Assembly (NCBI GenBank): GCA_016795035.1
Contig: JAEUIT010000053.1
Span: 1 to 55,138 of the forward strand
Direction of reading: 5' to 3'
From: Phycisphaerae bacterium
Lineage (GTDB): Bacteria; Planctomycetota; Phycisphaerae; Phycisphaerales; SM1A02
Length of the DNA: 55,138 nucleotides
Position numbers and translations under genes: made by a program. Shown piece by piece: positions 25,461-33,554 of the stretch (positions are counted from its first letter, which is position 1; each line of letters starts with the position of its first letter). The notes under the pieces were generated by a model that saw nothing but the letters and a program-made list of their open reading frames with translations, was not told the DNA's origin and made no database searches.

Positions 25461-25474
25461 GATTCGTACGAATC
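25461..25474. promoter_or_regulatory. Perfect 14-bp palindrome in a divergent promoter region
   Basis: GATTCGTACGAATC is its own reverse complement and lies between the divergent HTH-membrane gene (start 25402) and mutY (start 25594). A related imperfect site, CGTTCGTACGGAACG, is at 22263-22277 upstream of the receiver-GAF gene. Both continue with CG or CGCGT. A dimeric repressor or activator site is a reasonable guess; no binding protein is identified. Confidence 0.35.
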
Positions 25475-25593
25475 GCGTACGGTAACGGTTGCTTCCCGCC
25501 GCGCGAAGGGCCGAGCGAGGAGGAGAAGGCGGAGAGTCGGGAAGTGCCCGCGTCGCCGCCGTCCTCGTCGAGCCGCGCCGCGGGCTCGTTCGC

Positions 25594-26724
25594 ATGACCA
25601 CCCGATCGCCGAGTACGCGTCGCCGAAACGGCAACGACCCAGCGGCCACGGCCGCATTGGAGCGCCCGCGCGAGGTCGCGGCGGCGGTCGAGGCATGGTT
25701 TGCGCGGGCCGGGCGAACGCTCCCGTGGCGCGAGGTGCGGACTGGGTACACGGCGCTCGTGAGCGAGTTCATGCTCCAGCAGACGCAGGTCAGCCGGGTC
25801 GTGCCGAAGTTCGAGGAGTTCATGCGGCGGTTTCCGACCGTCGCGGCGCTCGCGGCGGCGGACGAGCAGGCGGTGCTCGCGGCGTGGCAAGGGCTCGGCT
25901 ACTACCGCCGCGCGCGGCTCCTGCACGCGGCGGCGAAGGCGATCGTCGAGCGCTTCGGCGGCCGGGTGCCCGAGACGGTCGACGACCTCGTGACGCTGCC
26001 CGGGGTCGGTCGCTACACGGCAGGCTCGATCGCGTCGATCGCGTTCGGCCAGCGCGTGCCGATCGTCGACACGAACGTCGCGCGGGTCCTTCTGCGGGTC
26101 GCGGGGCGCGAAGGGGCGTCGGGCGATCCCGCCATCGTCGCGTGGGCCTGGGACGAGGCGACGCGCCTCGTCGAGGCGGCGAGCGATCCGGCGCGCCTGA
26201 ACGAGGGGCTCATGGAACTCGGGGCGACGGTGTGTCCGGCGTCGACCCCGGCGTGCCTCTTGTGTCCGCTCGCGGCCCTCTGCCGGGCGCGTGCGAACGG
26301 CGAGGTCGGGCCGGTGCGCGCGAAGCCCACGCCGACGCGACGGACGCGCGTCTACCACCATGTGGTCGTCGTTCGGCGCGGCGACGAACTCCTGCTCGAG
26401 CGCCGCGCGTCGACCGGCCTGTGGGCGTCGATGTGGCAAGCGCCGACGGTCGAGCACGACTCGCTCCTCGACGTCGACGAACTGGCCCCGCGCCTCGCGC
26501 TTCGCGTGACCGGACTCTCGCGCGTGCGCGAGTTCGAGCATCAGACGTCGCATCGCACGGTGGTCTTCGTCGTGCACGAGGCGCGCACGCGGTCGCGCGA
26601 CGGAACGTGGGCGGCGCGGGCGGCGCTCGCGGAGTACCCGCTGTCGAACCCGATGCGGCGCATCCTCGCGGACGCGCTTACGCCCCCTTCGCCGAACCGC
26701 CCTGTCCGAGCGCGCTCGTCGTGA
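25594..26724 (+). CDS. mutY: A/G-specific adenine glycosylase MutY
   Basis: 376 residues from ATG 25594. The HhH-GPD core has the catalytic Glu in VSEFMLQQTQ, the helix-hairpin-helix LPGVGRYTAGSIASIAFG and the catalytic Asp in VPIVDTNVARVL. The iron-sulfur cluster loop is CPASTPACLLCPLAALC, a perfect Cx6Cx2Cx5C. The C-terminal NUDIX-like domain (about 255-365) contains VVVVRRGDELLLERRASTGL and LWASMWQAP, which recognises 8-oxoguanine in the family. It removes adenine opposite oxidised guanine. Its 3' end overlaps the convergent HD-phosphodiesterase gene by 47 bases. Confidence 0.93.
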   Translation: MTTRSPSTRRRNGNDPAATAALERPREVAAAVEAWFARAGRTLPWREVRTGYTALVSEFMLQQTQVSRVVPKFEEFMRRFPTVAALAAADEQAVLAAWQGLGYYRRARLLHAAAKAIVERFGGRVPETVDDLVTLPGVGRYTAGSIASIAFGQRVPIVDTNVARVLLRVAGREGASGDPAIVAWAWDEATRLVEAASDPARLNEGLMELGATVCPASTPACLLCPLAALCRARANGEVGPVRAKPTPTRRTRVYHHVVVVRRGDELLLERRASTGLWASMWQAPTVEHDSLLDVDELAPRLALRVTGLSRVREFEHQTSHRTVVFVVHEARTRSRDGTWAARAALAEYPLSNPMRRILADALTPPSPNRPVRARSS

Positions 26725-29053
26725 TCGTCGTGGTCGGGTAGGCGATGCGGCCGTGGTGCACGGCGGCGAGGCTCTTGATGAGCGAGTCTTCAACCGCGCG
26801 CAGGTCGCCGAACGTCAGCGGGCACTCGTCGAACTGGCCGTCGTCGAGCCGCTTGCGGGCGATCGATCGCACGAGCGAGTCGATGCGGCCGTGCGTCGGC
26901 TCGGCCAGCGCGCGGGTCGCCGATTCGCTGGCGTCGGCGAGCATCAGGATCGCGGCTTCCTTCGTGCGCGGCTTGGGGCCGGGGTAGCGGAAGTCGAACT
27001 CCTCGACGACGTCGTCGCCCTTCTTCTCCGCTTCGGTCTTCGCGCGGTGGAAGAAGTACTCGACGAGCGTGGTGCCGTGATGCGCCTCGATGAAGTGGTG
27101 CAGCGGCTTCGGAAGAACGTACTCCTTCGCGAGCTCGAGACCGTCCTTCACGTGGCCGACGATCACGAGAAGGCTCATCGCCGGCGAGAGGCGCTCGTGG
27201 CGGTTGGGCGCGCCGAGCTGATTCTCGACGAAGTACTCGGGCTTGTTGATCTTCCCGATGTCGTGATAGAGCGCGCCGGCGTAGGTGAGAAGGCCGTCGG
27301 CGCCGATCGCTTCGGCAGCGGCCTCGGCGATGTTCGCGACCTGGAGCGAGTGCGAGTAGGTGCCGGGGGCGCGCTCCTGCATCTGGCGGAGAAGCGGATG
27401 CCGCGGGTCGCGAAGCTCGGCGAGCGTGAGGCCGGTGGTGACGCCGAACGCACGCTCCAAGGTGGGCAGGACGCCGAGGATGAGGAAGCCGATCGCGTAC
27501 GCGCCGATCGCGGCGAGGAGCGCGTCGCGGAGCGTCTGCGGCCAGGCGCTCGGGGCGAGCTGGGTGTCGAAGGCGCCGAGCACGACGAACGACAGCGCGA
27601 GCACGATCGCGGTCACGCCGCTCGCCCGCACGAGGACGGCGCGGTGGCGGACTTCCTTGAGCATCGACACGAGCGTGGCGGCGCCGAGGAAGATCACGAG
27701 GCAACTCACCTCGGAGCTGTTCGTGGCGATCGTGAGGAAGAGGCTCTGCGTGGCAGCCAGGAAGAGCGCCAGCCGCTGGCCGTAGGCGAGGGCGGTCACG
27801 CCTGCAACGAAGAGCGTGGCCGCGGCTGCAACGGGGAGGGTCACGATCGGGAACGACCCGCTCGTGATCGCGGCGATCGAGCCGGGCACGAGCATGAGGA
27901 CGAAGATCCCGGTCAGGCGCGGCGGCCGCCGTCCGATGCGCGGCTCGTGGCGCACGCAATAGAGAAGGACAAGGACCGCGATCGCGACGCCGAACGCCAG
28001 CGAGCCGGAGATCCGTGCGGCGGTCTCGCGGAACGGGCGCGTGACGCGTTCGTTGGCGAGGCTCTGGCCGAGTCGCTCGATGGTGCTTGGCGTGAGGACG
28101 TCGCCACGGGCGTAGATGACTTCGCCGGCCGGGTGCCGCTCCATCGACGGGGAGACCTTCGCCGAAGCGTCGTCGGCCGCTCGCGCGGTGCGGGTCTCGT
28201 CGAAGAAGACCGTCGGTCGGGGGTCGCTCACGACCGCCGCGGTGGCGACCGGCACGAGGGCTTCGGGGAATCCGGCGTCGCGGGCGAGGCCGGCGATCGC
28301 GCGCTTGAAGCTCACGTCGACCGGGGCGTCACCCGGGGGCAGTTCGTGGGCGAGGTCGACGTCGCGCGCGGCGGGCTCGATGGTCGAGGTCGGCGCTGGC
28401 GGCTTGGGGGCGTCGCTCTTCTGGTCGGCCTCGGGCGGAAGCACGCGGCGCTTGAGCGTCGTCGCGAAGACCTGGTACTCCTGGCTCGCGATGATCGGTT
28501 CCTCCGACCAGAGGAGGCCGACGAACCGATCGCTCCATTCGCGCCACTCGTTCGACGCGGTCTTGGGGCCGCCGTAGCGCTGGAGTTCCTTGAGCGACTC
28601 CTGCGACAGGCCGAACCGCGACACCAGTTCCGGATCGATCGACGCGAGGTCGGACTTCTCGAACGTCGCGACCGGCAGGCCTTCGATCGCGGCGCGAAGG
28701 GCGGAGAGATAGGCCGCGTTGGCGACGTAGAAGCGCGGCGCGGCGCGGCGTGCGTTCTCCCGAGCTTCGGCCGTCGCCTTCTTGTCCTCGACCGCGTACT
28801 CGCGGGGGTTGATGCGGCTCTCGATGGCGAGCTGGCCGGGGTAGGCCCGCTCGTAGTGGCGGCTCAGCGCGACGACCGTGCCGAGCGCGAGGCCGGCGAT
28901 GATCGTGATCACGAGCGCGGCAACGCACTCGGGCTTCGTCGCCCATTGCACGAGCTCGCTGGTCGGGCGGGGAAGGTTGCGGCGCAACTCCTCCCGCCGA
29001 CGCGTCGAGGTCGTTTTCGTCTTGTCTGAGGATGACCGGCCGAAGCCGAACAT
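26678..29053 (-). CDS. 7TM-HD phosphodiesterase, PgpH/YqfF family
   Basis: 791 residues from ATG 29053. One N-terminal helix (AALVITIIAGLALGTVVAL) leads to an extracytoplasmic region of about 280 residues (7TMR-HDED type, INPREYAVEDKKATAEAREN), then a seven-helix block. The cytoplasmic HD domain has GTYSHSLQVANIAEAAA, LYHDIGKINKP (HD motif), VIVGHVKDGLELA and HFIEAHHGTTLVEYFFHRAK. Relatives hydrolyse cyclic di-AMP, and that is the likely reaction. A very long open frame on the opposite strand (26753-29029) is a codon-bias shadow. Confidence 0.88.
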   Translation of the reverse strand: MFGFGRSSSDKTKTTSTRRREELRRNLPRPTSELVQWATKPECVAALVITIIAGLALGTVVALSRHYERAYPGQLAIESRINPREYAVEDKKATAEARENARRAAPRFYVANAAYLSALRAAIEGLPVATFEKSDLASIDPELVSRFGLSQESLKELQRYGGPKTASNEWREWSDRFVGLLWSEEPIIASQEYQVFATTLKRRVLPPEADQKSDAPKPPAPTSTIEPAARDVDLAHELPPGDAPVDVSFKRAIAGLARDAGFPEALVPVATAAVVSDPRPTVFFDETRTARAADDASAKVSPSMERHPAGEVIYARGDVLTPSTIERLGQSLANERVTRPFRETAARISGSLAFGVAIAVLVLLYCVRHEPRIGRRPPRLTGIFVLMLVPGSIAAITSGSFPIVTLPVAAAATLFVAGVTALAYGQRLALFLAATQSLFLTIATNSSEVSCLVIFLGAATLVSMLKEVRHRAVLVRASGVTAIVLALSFVVLGAFDTQLAPSAWPQTLRDALLAAIGAYAIGFLILGVLPTLERAFGVTTGLTLAELRDPRHPLLRQMQERAPGTYSHSLQVANIAEAAAEAIGADGLLTYAGALYHDIGKINKPEYFVENQLGAPNRHERLSPAMSLLVIVGHVKDGLELAKEYVLPKPLHHFIEAHHGTTLVEYFFHRAKTEAEKKGDDVVEEFDFRYPGPKPRTKEAAILMLADASESATRALAEPTHGRIDSLVRSIARKRLDDGQFDECPLTFGDLRAVEDSLIKSLAAVHHGRIAYPTTTITTSALGQGGSAKGA

Positions 29054-29495
29054 TCGTGGAGGGTGATGATCGTCGCCTTGCGTGAACCTCGGGGACGAGG
29101 GTCGAGGCAAGGGGATCGCGACGGCATGACAACTCTGCCGTCACGCGGCCAACAACCGGCCGAACGACGAAGCGCTGGAACGGAATCTATCGCCCGTTGT
29201 CGGTCGGCACTAGAGAGGACATGCCTCGGTTGCTGCGACGGATCCTTCCCCGAGGGAATGTGGCGGCCAAATCGCGGTGCGTCGTCCGAGAACACCGCGC
29301 GCGCTGGCACGACGTGCGTCGCGTGAACGCGCGCGCAGCGCGCTCGGCGCGCGGTGCCTCGAAGTACTCACGCGCGCATGGCGAGGCACCCTCATCTCAC
29401 GCTCGCGTCACGGCTTCTGCGCCTTCTCGGGAAGGAAATTCGTATGGGCTTCAGAGATTTGTGCGCAATCGTCAAGTCCTCCCGCGTTTTGACTA
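29054..29495. other. Noncoding stretch upstream of the structured-RNA candidate
   Basis: No convincing protein-coding pattern is seen. The stretch holds the upstream region of the minus-strand phosphodiesterase gene and, near 29440-29455, an AT-containing stretch (AAATTCGTATGGGC) that could serve as a promoter -10 for the RNA that follows. No -35 match is convincing. Confidence 0.4.
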
Positions 29496-29726
29496 CGGGA
29501 ACCGAGGCGTTCCGGCGCCTTGAAGACTGTGGCATCCCTTCCCTAGCTGCCTCAGAGGGGTTTTGGACGGCGGATGCCACTGCTGTTGGCAGAGAGGAGA
29601 CGGCTCCCGCCTCCAGGCTGATGTGGTCGAACGGATCGCCTCAGCCCGCTCTGCGACAACTCCCCTTGTGGAGCACTGGACAACGGCCTGCAGCGCGGCA
29701 AGGCGTCTGCGGGCCGTTGGTTTTTT
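29496..29726 (+). ncRNA. Candidate structured noncoding RNA ending in an intrinsic terminator
   Basis: The region has no credible reading frame but many exact helices: GGAAC/GTTCC (29498-29502, 29509-29513); GTGGCATCC/GGATGCCAC (29529-29537, 29572-29580); GCAGAG/CTCTGC (29589-29594, 29649-29654) enclosing GGCTGA/TCAGCC (29616-29621, 29641-29646); CTCC/GGAG (29660-29663, 29670-29673); and a terminator at 29681-29726. The 5' end is uncertain and may lie nearer 29450. The conserved signatures of RNase P, SRP RNA and tmRNA were not found, and the 6S RNA end-pairing does not form. It could be an independent sRNA or a leader that terminates before the gene at 29770. Confidence 0.5.
29681..29726 (+). 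terminator. Strong rho-independent terminator
   Basis: CAACGGCCTGCAG (29681-29693) pairs with CTGCGGGCCGTTG (29707-29719), 13 base pairs with one G-U, followed by G and six T (29721-29726). It is the clearest intrinsic terminator in the window. It lies 44 bases before the next gene start, so it either ends the RNA or acts as an attenuator. Confidence 0.85.
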
Positions 29727-29769
29727 GTTCGCGGTGCGCGGCCGCATTTCTTTCGAGAAGTTCGCGCGC

Positions 29770-30330
29770 ATGCACCGTCGCGCCTCGCGGTACTCTTCGC
29801 GCGTGCATCTCTTTCGCGTGCAAACGATTCTCCGGAGCGCGGCGGCATTGAGCCTCGCGGTGGGCGCTGGGTGCGCGCCGGAACAGGATCCCGCCGCGAC
29901 GAACGAGGTGCTCGCGCCGGGCGACGAAGGGGCGTCGATCATCCTCACCGCCCCCGAGCGGGCCGAAGCGATCGCCGCGATGCAGTCGGTCGTCCACGGG
30001 CCGATCGAGGAGCCTGCGCCGGCGACGCACGGCGTGCGCTGGTCTGACGTGCCCGAGGCCGTGCGGCTCGCCTGCTTCGAGACGGACATGGCGGTCGTCC
30101 GTCGTCGAACCGAGGACAACGGCAACCGGATCGTCTTCGAGCTCGTCACCACGCGCGACGAGCCGGGCACGCTGATCGTCGACCGTCTGCCCCCGCCTGA
30201 GATGGTCAAGGCCTCGGCGCGCGTCGGCATGTTCGCCGAGCGCGCCGACGACGCCGCGAACCTCGTGCGCGAGTTCGAGCGATACCTTCGGCTCTTCGGC
30301 GAGAAACCCGGTTTCGACGACCCCGCCTGA
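29770..30330 (+). CDS. Exported, possibly lipid-anchored hypothetical protein
   Basis: 186 residues from ATG 29770 (GTG 29803 is possible). An Arg-rich start and hydrophobic segment (LRSAAALSLAVGAGC) ends in a Cys that could be a lipobox, although the residues before it (GAG) are not ideal. The mature part is acidic with no recognised family; it contains VRLACFETDMAVVRRRTEDN and ends VREFERYLRLFGEKPGFDDP. Its stop abuts the convergent gatA stop with no gap. Codon use is like the neighbours, so it is probably real. Confidence 0.6.
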   Translation: MHRRASRYSSRVHLFRVQTILRSAAALSLAVGAGCAPEQDPAATNEVLAPGDEGASIILTAPERAEAIAAMQSVVHGPIEEPAPATHGVRWSDVPEAVRLACFETDMAVVRRRTEDNGNRIVFELVTTRDEPGTLIVDRLPPPEMVKASARVGMFAERADDAANLVREFERYLRLFGEKPGFDDPA

Positions 30331-31785
30331 TCAGCCGCCCGCGTAGGCCCGCTCGAGCATGCGGGCCGCGCGGAGCAACGTCGACTCGGCGAATGCCGCG
30401 GCCTGGAGCTGGAGGCCGACGGGGAGCTTCGAGCCGCCGACCGTCGCGAAGCCGCCGGGAATCGAGATGCCGCAGATGCCGGCGATGTTCGTGTTCACGG
30501 TGTAGACGTCGCAGAGGTACATCGAGAGCGGATCGCTCTTCTTCCCGATCTCGAACGCGGGCGTCGGCGACGTCGGGCCGAGCAGGACGTCGCACGCCTG
30601 AAACGCGGTGTCGAACTCGTTCTTGATGAGGCGCCGCACCTGCAACGCGCGCTTGTAGTACGCGTCGTAGTAGCCGCTCGAGAGGACGTACGTGCCGATC
30701 ATGATGCGCCGCTTCACTTCGGCGCCGAAGCCCTCGGCGCGGCTCTTCGCGTAGAGATCGAAGAGATCCTCGTCGCGCGAGAGCGGCGCGCGATAGCCGT
30801 AGCGGATGCCGTCGAAGCGCGCGAGGTTGCTCGATGCCTCGGCGGGCGCGATCACGTAGTACGTCGAGATGCCGAGGTCGGTGAGCGGAAGGTCGACGTC
30901 GACGATCGTCGCACCGAGCGAGCGGTACGTGTCGATCGCGCGTTCGACCGCGGCGTTCACGCTCGCGTCGTTCGCTTCGCTCACGTACTCCTTGGGCACG
31001 CCGACGCGCAGCCCCTTGATCGGCTGATCGAGCGTCGCGAGGTAGTCGTCGACGGGCGTGTCGGCGCTCGTCGAGTCGAGCGGATCGTGGCCCGCGATCA
31101 CCTGCAGCACCGCGGCGGCGTCGCGCACCGAGCGCGTGAGCGGCCCGATCTGGTCGAGGCTCGAGCCGAACGCGACGAGGCCATAGCGGCTGACGCGCCC
31201 GTACGTCGGCTTCAATCCGACCGCGCCGCAGAGCGCCGCGGGCTGGCGAATCGAGCCGCCGGTGTCGGAGCCGAGGGCGATGTCGCAGAGGGAGTCGGCG
31301 ATCGCGGCGGCGCTGCCGCCCGACGAGCCGCCCGGAACGCGGGTGGTGTCGTGCGGGTTCCGCACCGGCCCGAACGCGCAGTTCTCGCTCGACGAACCCA
31401 TCGCGAACTCGTCGAGGTTCGTCTTGCCGACCATGATCGCGCCGGCGTCGCGCAGGCGGCGCACGACCGTGGCGTCGTACGGCGATTGGTAGTTCGCGAG
31501 GATCTTCGACGAGCAGGTCGTCTTGCCTTCGGTCGTCGCGATGTTGTCCTTCACGGCGATCGTGAGGCCCGCGAGCGGCTTCGCCTTCGCCGACGCGGGC
31601 GCGCGGTCGAGCGCGGCTGCAACGGCGAGCGCGTGCGCGTCGAATGTCTCGCGATACGCGTTGAGCTTCGGGTTGCGATCCGCGATGCGCGCGAGCGTCG
31701 TGCGCACGGATTCCTCGGCCGAGGCGTTGCCCGAGGCGATGCGAGCGGCGTGGAGGACGCGTTCGTCGGGAGCGATCGTGGTCAC
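30331..31785 (-). CDS. gatA: Aspartyl/glutamyl-tRNA(Asn/Gln) amidotransferase subunit A
   Basis: 484 residues from GTG 31785, overlapping gatC by four bases (GTGA). The amidase signature is complete: catalytic Lys in TIAVKDNI, the Ser of VPGGSSGGSAAAIA and the cis-Ser and nucleophile in ALGSDTGGSIRQPAALCG. The C-terminal part has the GatA pattern YLCDVYTVNTNIAGICGISI. It forms GatCAB to amidate mischarged Glu-tRNA(Gln) or Asp-tRNA(Asn). gatB is not in the window. Confidence 0.95.
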   Translation of the reverse strand: MTTIAPDERVLHAARIASGNASAEESVRTTLARIADRNPKLNAYRETFDAHALAVAAALDRAPASAKAKPLAGLTIAVKDNIATTEGKTTCSSKILANYQSPYDATVVRRLRDAGAIMVGKTNLDEFAMGSSSENCAFGPVRNPHDTTRVPGGSSGGSAAAIADSLCDIALGSDTGGSIRQPAALCGAVGLKPTYGRVSRYGLVAFGSSLDQIGPLTRSVRDAAAVLQVIAGHDPLDSTSADTPVDDYLATLDQPIKGLRVGVPKEYVSEANDASVNAAVERAIDTYRSLGATIVDVDLPLTDLGISTYYVIAPAEASSNLARFDGIRYGYRAPLSRDEDLFDLYAKSRAEGFGAEVKRRIMIGTYVLSSGYYDAYYKRALQVRRLIKNEFDTAFQACDVLLGPTSPTPAFEIGKKSDPLSMYLCDVYTVNTNIAGICGISIPGGFATVGGSKLPVGLQLQAAAFAESTLLRAARMLERAYAGG

Positions 31786-32090
31786 GCGCCGCCCTCCGCA
31801 AGGACCTTCGGAACCGCGAGGAACCGGCCTTCCTTCGCCGGGGCGTTGCGCAGGAGATCCTCGATGGGCATCGGCGCCGTGGGCACGTCGTCCGCGAGGC
31901 GGTTCGTGATCGGAAGCGGATGGGCCATCGGCTCGACGTCGGCGACGTCGACGGCGTTCAACTTCGAAATGTGTCCGAGAATCGCCCCGAGCTGGTCGGA
32001 CAGTCGGGCAACTTCCTCCTCGGACAGCCGCAGTCGCGCCAGCTTGGCGACGTGCCGAACCTCTGAATCTCGCAGGGCGGAACCGCTCAT
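31782..32090 (-). CDS. gatC: Aspartyl/glutamyl-tRNA amidotransferase subunit C
   Basis: 102 residues from ATG 32090; the frame extends further but the conserved start is LRDSEVRHVAKLARLRLSEE. The belt region ILGHISKLNAVDVADVEPMA followed by the proline-rich DDVPTAPMP is typical of GatC. It is coupled to gatA through a GTGA overlap, and its product stabilises GatA-GatB. It is divergent from the RND efflux genes with a 132-base gap. Confidence 0.92.
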   Translation of the reverse strand: MSGSALRDSEVRHVAKLARLRLSEEEVARLSDQLGAILGHISKLNAVDVADVEPMAHPLPITNRLADDVPTAPMPIEDLLRNAPAKEGRFLAVPKVLAEGGA

Positions 32091-32222
32091 GGAACGCAGC
32101 GTAACGGCAATCGGCCGAAGGTTGCTCTTCACGATCCCACGCGCCCACCTCCTTCGCGCCTGAGCCTACGATCGCCGTTTCACGCGCTGCCGGGTGCCGT
32201 CCCATCCGCGCGCGGTCCACCA

Positions 32223-33554
32223 ATGCGTCCACGCGGAAGTCTGATCGTCGTCGTCGTCACGCGCGTCGTCGTGAGCATCCTGTTCCTCGCCGCAGGCGTC
32301 GGCGCCTTCCTCGCGCTCAAGTACTCGCGGCCGACGCCCCCGCGGAACGACTCCGCGAACGAAGTCCAGCGCGTGGTCGTGGTCGAGGCGCTCGAGCGTC
32401 CGGCGGGTCGGCGCTGGCGCGCCTACGGGACCGCGAAGGCGCTCGTCGCCGCCGACGTGCCGGCGCAGGTCGGCGCCGTCGTCATGGCGCTTGGGCCTAA
32501 CTATGCGGAAGGCGCGACCGTCGCCAAGGGCGACGTGCTGCTCGAGCTCGATCGCGCCGACTTCGAGCAGCAGCTGTCGATGGCCACGAAGACGTTGGCG
32601 ACGATCGAGGCGCAGCTCGACCTCCTCGTGGTCGACGAGCGCACCGCGAACGAATCGGTCGGGCTAGCCGAAGACGAAGTGAAGCTTGCGCGGCTCGACG
32701 TGCAGCGCGCCGAAGACGCGCTCGCCCGCGACGCGGCGATGGCCCGCGAGGTCGATCGGCTGCGCCAAGGACTGATCCTCGCGGAGCGCAACGCGATGCT
32801 CGCCCGCGAGGCGCTCTCGAAGGTGCCGGCGCGGCGCGCGGTGCTCGAGGCCGAGCGCGACCGGCAGGCGTCGGCCCGCGACATCGCGCAGCGCAACCTC
32901 GAGCGCTGCTCGGTGCGCAGCCCGATCGACGGCGTGCTCCAGACGGCGGAAAAGGACATCGGCGAGATGGTGCAGCAGGGGACGCGAGTCGCCCGCGTCG
33001 TCGCGCCGCGCGGGGTCGAAGTGCCGCTCCTCCTTCCCTCGTCGGCGCGGCCGTTCCTTGCCGTCGGAAGCCCGGTCTTCCTCCGTCCCGATCGCGACGG
33101 CGCGGCCACGATCGAGGGGCACGTCGCGCGCATCGCGCCGGAAGACGATCCCTTCACGCGCACGGTCGCGGTGTTCGCCGAGACCGACGACGCGGGCGTC
33201 GCGCCGGGCGGATTCGTCGAGGCGGAAGTCGCGGCCGTCGTCGACGGCAATCGCACAGTGCTCCCGCGCCGCGCGGTCTCCGCGGGCAAGGTGCTCGAGG
33301 TGATCGACGGCCGCATTCAGGCGCGCTCGGTCGACATCGAGTTCGGGCTCACCGGCCTCGTGCCGGAAACGGGCTTGCCTGACACCGAATGGGTTGTCCT
33401 GCGCGAGAAGCTCGCGCCGGGCACGACGGTCGTCCTCGACGCGTCGCGCCAGCTCGCCGACGGCCTCGCGATCCGGCCGGTCGCCCCCGACGAGTCGGCC
33501 CGAACCCCGCGCACGCCGGAAGCGCACGACACGCGATCGGACGCGATGCGATGA
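32223..33554 (+). CDS. RND efflux periplasmic adaptor (membrane fusion protein)
   Basis: 443 residues. There is an N-terminal signal anchor (VVVSILFLAAGVGAFLAL), lipoyl-like halves (GAVVMALGPNYAEGATVAKG and CSVRSPIDGVLQTAEKDIGE), a long coiled-coil hairpin between them (about 115-220), then a beta-barrel (VARIAPEDDPFTRTVAVFAE) and a membrane-proximal part. This is the AcrA/HlyD layout. It overlaps the RND pump gene by ATGA. No outer-membrane channel gene is seen. Confidence 0.9.
   Translation: MRPRGSLIVVVVTRVVVSILFLAAGVGAFLALKYSRPTPPRNDSANEVQRVVVVEALERPAGRRWRAYGTAKALVAADVPAQVGAVVMALGPNYAEGATVAKGDVLLELDRADFEQQLSMATKTLATIEAQLDLLVVDERTANESVGLAEDEVKLARLDVQRAEDALARDAAMAREVDRLRQGLILAERNAMLAREALSKVPARRAVLEAERDRQASARDIAQRNLERCSVRSPIDGVLQTAEKDIGEMVQQGTRVARVVAPRGVEVPLLLPSSARPFLAVGSPVFLRPDRDGAATIEGHVARIAPEDDPFTRTVAVFAETDDAGVAPGGFVEAEVAAVVDGNRTVLPRRAVSAGKVLEVIDGRIQARSVDIEFGLTGLVPETGLPDTEWVVLREKLAPGTTVVLDASRQLADGLAIRPVAPDESARTPRTPEAHDTRSDAMR

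Noticed and set aside
26753..29029. 758-codon plus-strand open frame
   Set aside because: Antisense to the PgpH-like gene, which has clear HD and membrane motifs; the plus frame is low-complexity Arg/Glu/Gly.
29450..29730. 6S, RNase P, SRP or tmRNA
   Set aside because: A TCAGAGAT...GCGCAA stretch near 29457 recalls the start of 6S RNA, but the matching 3' strand is missing; the other families' signature bases were not found.
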